Shown here piece after piece: positions 62,913-64,000 of a stretch of 64,000 nucleotides of DNA. Position 1 is the first letter of the stretch. Every line of letters starts with the position of its first letter. The position numbers and the translations under genes were made by a program. Below the pieces are notes generated by a model. That model did not search any database. It was given only the letters and a program-made list of their open reading frames with translations, and was not told where the DNA came from. Origin of the DNA: Fusobacterium gastrosuis (GTDB taxonomy: Bacteria > Fusobacteriota > Fusobacteriia > Fusobacteriales > Fusobacteriaceae); assembly GCF_900095285.1 (NCBI RefSeq), contig NZ_LT607734.1:1752689-1816688 (forward strand), written 5' to 3'.

Positions 62913-64000
62913 TTATATCAGTTTAGTGTATTCCTTTAAAAAAGCCTTTTCTTTTTTATTTAGATATGGACTTATTTTTTCATACACATTCTTATGATAT
63001 TCATTTAGTTGAATTTTCTCTTGTAAAGTTAACATTGATTTTACTATTCCATCCAAATCTATTGGAACATAAGTTAAAGTTTCAAAATTTAAAAACTCTC
63101 CATATTCACTTTCACAACATTTCTTTATTAAAAGTTCATTCTCTATTCTGATTCCATGAGAACCTGTTATATAAATTCCCGGCTCATTTGTTACAACCAT
63201 ACCCTCTTCCAATTTTTGAGAATTATATTGCATTCTAATTCCTTGAGGTCCTTCATGGACATTTAATATATGTCCTACACCATGCCCTGTTCCATGTTTA
63301 TAATCCAAACTCTCATTCCATAGAAATTGTTTGCCAGTATATCCAAATTAGTTCCTGTAACTCCTGCTAGAAATTTAGCCCGACTTAACGCAAGCATTCC
63401 TTTTAATACAAGAGTATTATGGATTTTTTTCTCTTTTGCTACTCTTCCTAAGAAAAAAGTTCTGGTTATATCTGTTGTTCCTTTTAAATATTGCCCACCT
63501 GAATCCAGCAAAAATACTCCATCTTTATTCTTGTATCAGTTTTCTCTGTTGCTTTATAATGAGCCATAGCCGCATTTTTACCAAAAGCTGAGATAGTACT
63601 AAAACTTGTGTCTAAAAAACCTAAAATTTCTTTTCTTAACGAATATCTTTTCAGCGGCTGAAATCTCTGTTATAAGTTCTGTTTTATACGAATTTTAAGC
63701 CAATACATAAATTTTGTAACAGCCACACCATCTAAAATATGGATTTCTCTGTATTTTCTATTTCTACTTTATTTTTATGTGCTTTTAAATATGCACTAGG
63801 ATTTATAGAACTGATTATTTTATTTTTAGGATTTATAGAACTATAAATTTTATAGCTAGTTTTATTGTAATCAATCAGAATATTTCCATTTAGTTTTTTT
63901 AAATCTTCAAAAATCTGAAAATATTCTCTTACTTCTATCAAATTTTCTTCAAAATACTTCATATTTGCTTTATTTAATTTTGACTTGTCTACATAAAGAT
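62913..64000 (-). pseudogene. Xaa-Pro aminopeptidase (M24 family), multiply frameshifted and cut by the window edge
   Basis: Pieces of one leftward M24 aminopeptidase P appear in different frames. The C-terminal piece has HGTGHGVGHILNVHEGPQGI and TNEPGIYI, and the middle piece has LDSGGQYLKGTTDITRT with two metal-binding Asp. Upstream pieces read DTSFSTISAFGKNAAMAHYKAT and VEIENTEKS. Breaks are visible at 63330-63332 (one base missing from a T run), near 63527-63535, and at three further places up to about 63745. The frame continues beyond 64000. Intact family members remove an N-terminal residue ahead of proline. So many breaks indicate either a decayed gene or poor sequence at an edge. Confidence 0.8.

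Noticed and set aside
1..64000. CRISPR arrays
   Set aside because: No stretch shows regularly spaced direct repeats of 23-40 bases with unique spacers.

Overview
The window looks like chromosome from a Fusobacterium-type bacterium. It is very AT-rich, uses ordinary bacterial codons and AGGAGG-type ribosome binding sites, and carries a Kdo gene (kdsB, so an outer membrane with LPS). It also has lipoproteins with clear lipoboxes, a sodium/glutamate symporter, an L-serine dehydratase, and no sporulation or photosynthesis genes. Genus is an inference from content and base composition; no 16S gene is present.

Layout. 1-2.9 kb: leftward murQ fragment, threonine aldolase, trmL, a small membrane protein and a histidine phosphatase. 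2.9-11.3 kb: rightward kdsB, a lipoprotein with an apparently circularly permuted SpoIID domain, an AlkD-type glycosylase, uvrA, ruvA, a thioredoxin-like protein and L-serine dehydratase. 11.4-15 kb: a frameshifted CNNM/CorC gene, sepF, then a divergent module of a 37-residue ORF and a LexA/CI-like self-cleaving repressor separated by four 18-bp palindromes, then a Nudix hydrolase. 15-20 kb: MATE pump, holA, a META-domain lipoprotein, a PTS IIA gene with a hairpin between its Shine-Dalgarno and start, and an L,D-transpeptidase-like protein. 20-23 kb: a leftward feo operon. 23-36.6 kb: a long leftward run of DNA repair, wall and tRNA genes (AlaX-like, rlmN, PBP1A, a helicase-nuclease, sbcDC, queH and small genes). 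36.9-40 kb: bioBDA. 40-46 kb: dnaN, a PotD-like binding protein, an acetyltransferase, an RNA methyltransferase, a kinase and a frameshifted cardiolipin synthase. 46.3-48.9 kb: a two-gene unit of a degenerate SIR2-like protein (frame-broken) and a RelA/SpoT-type synthetase. 49-52.8 kb: a 5-oxoprolinase operon (pxpA, NRAMP-like transporter, pxpB, pxpC). 52.85-54.58 kb: a 1725-bp IS1595-type transposon carrying lnu(C), with inverted repeats and an 8-bp target duplication. 54.8-64 kb: tRNA-Arg, a small membrane protein, a frameshifted FMN-binding protein, mglBAC with a ROK kinase, gltS, secG and a heavily frameshifted Xaa-Pro aminopeptidase running off the edge.

How it fits together. Most of the window is core metabolism and maintenance: genome repair (uvrA, ruvA, AlkD, sbcCD, helicase-nuclease), iron uptake, biotin synthesis, sugar uptake (mgl plus ROK kinase) and amino-acid use (serine, glutamate, 5-oxoproline). 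The accessory or unusual parts are the lnu(C) transposon, the SIR2-like/RelA pair, the LexA-like module and the permuted SpoIID lipoprotein.

Caveat. At least five genes carry one-base frame breaks, several in short homopolymers, and the last gene carries many. I cannot tell sequencing error from real decay from this sequence alone.
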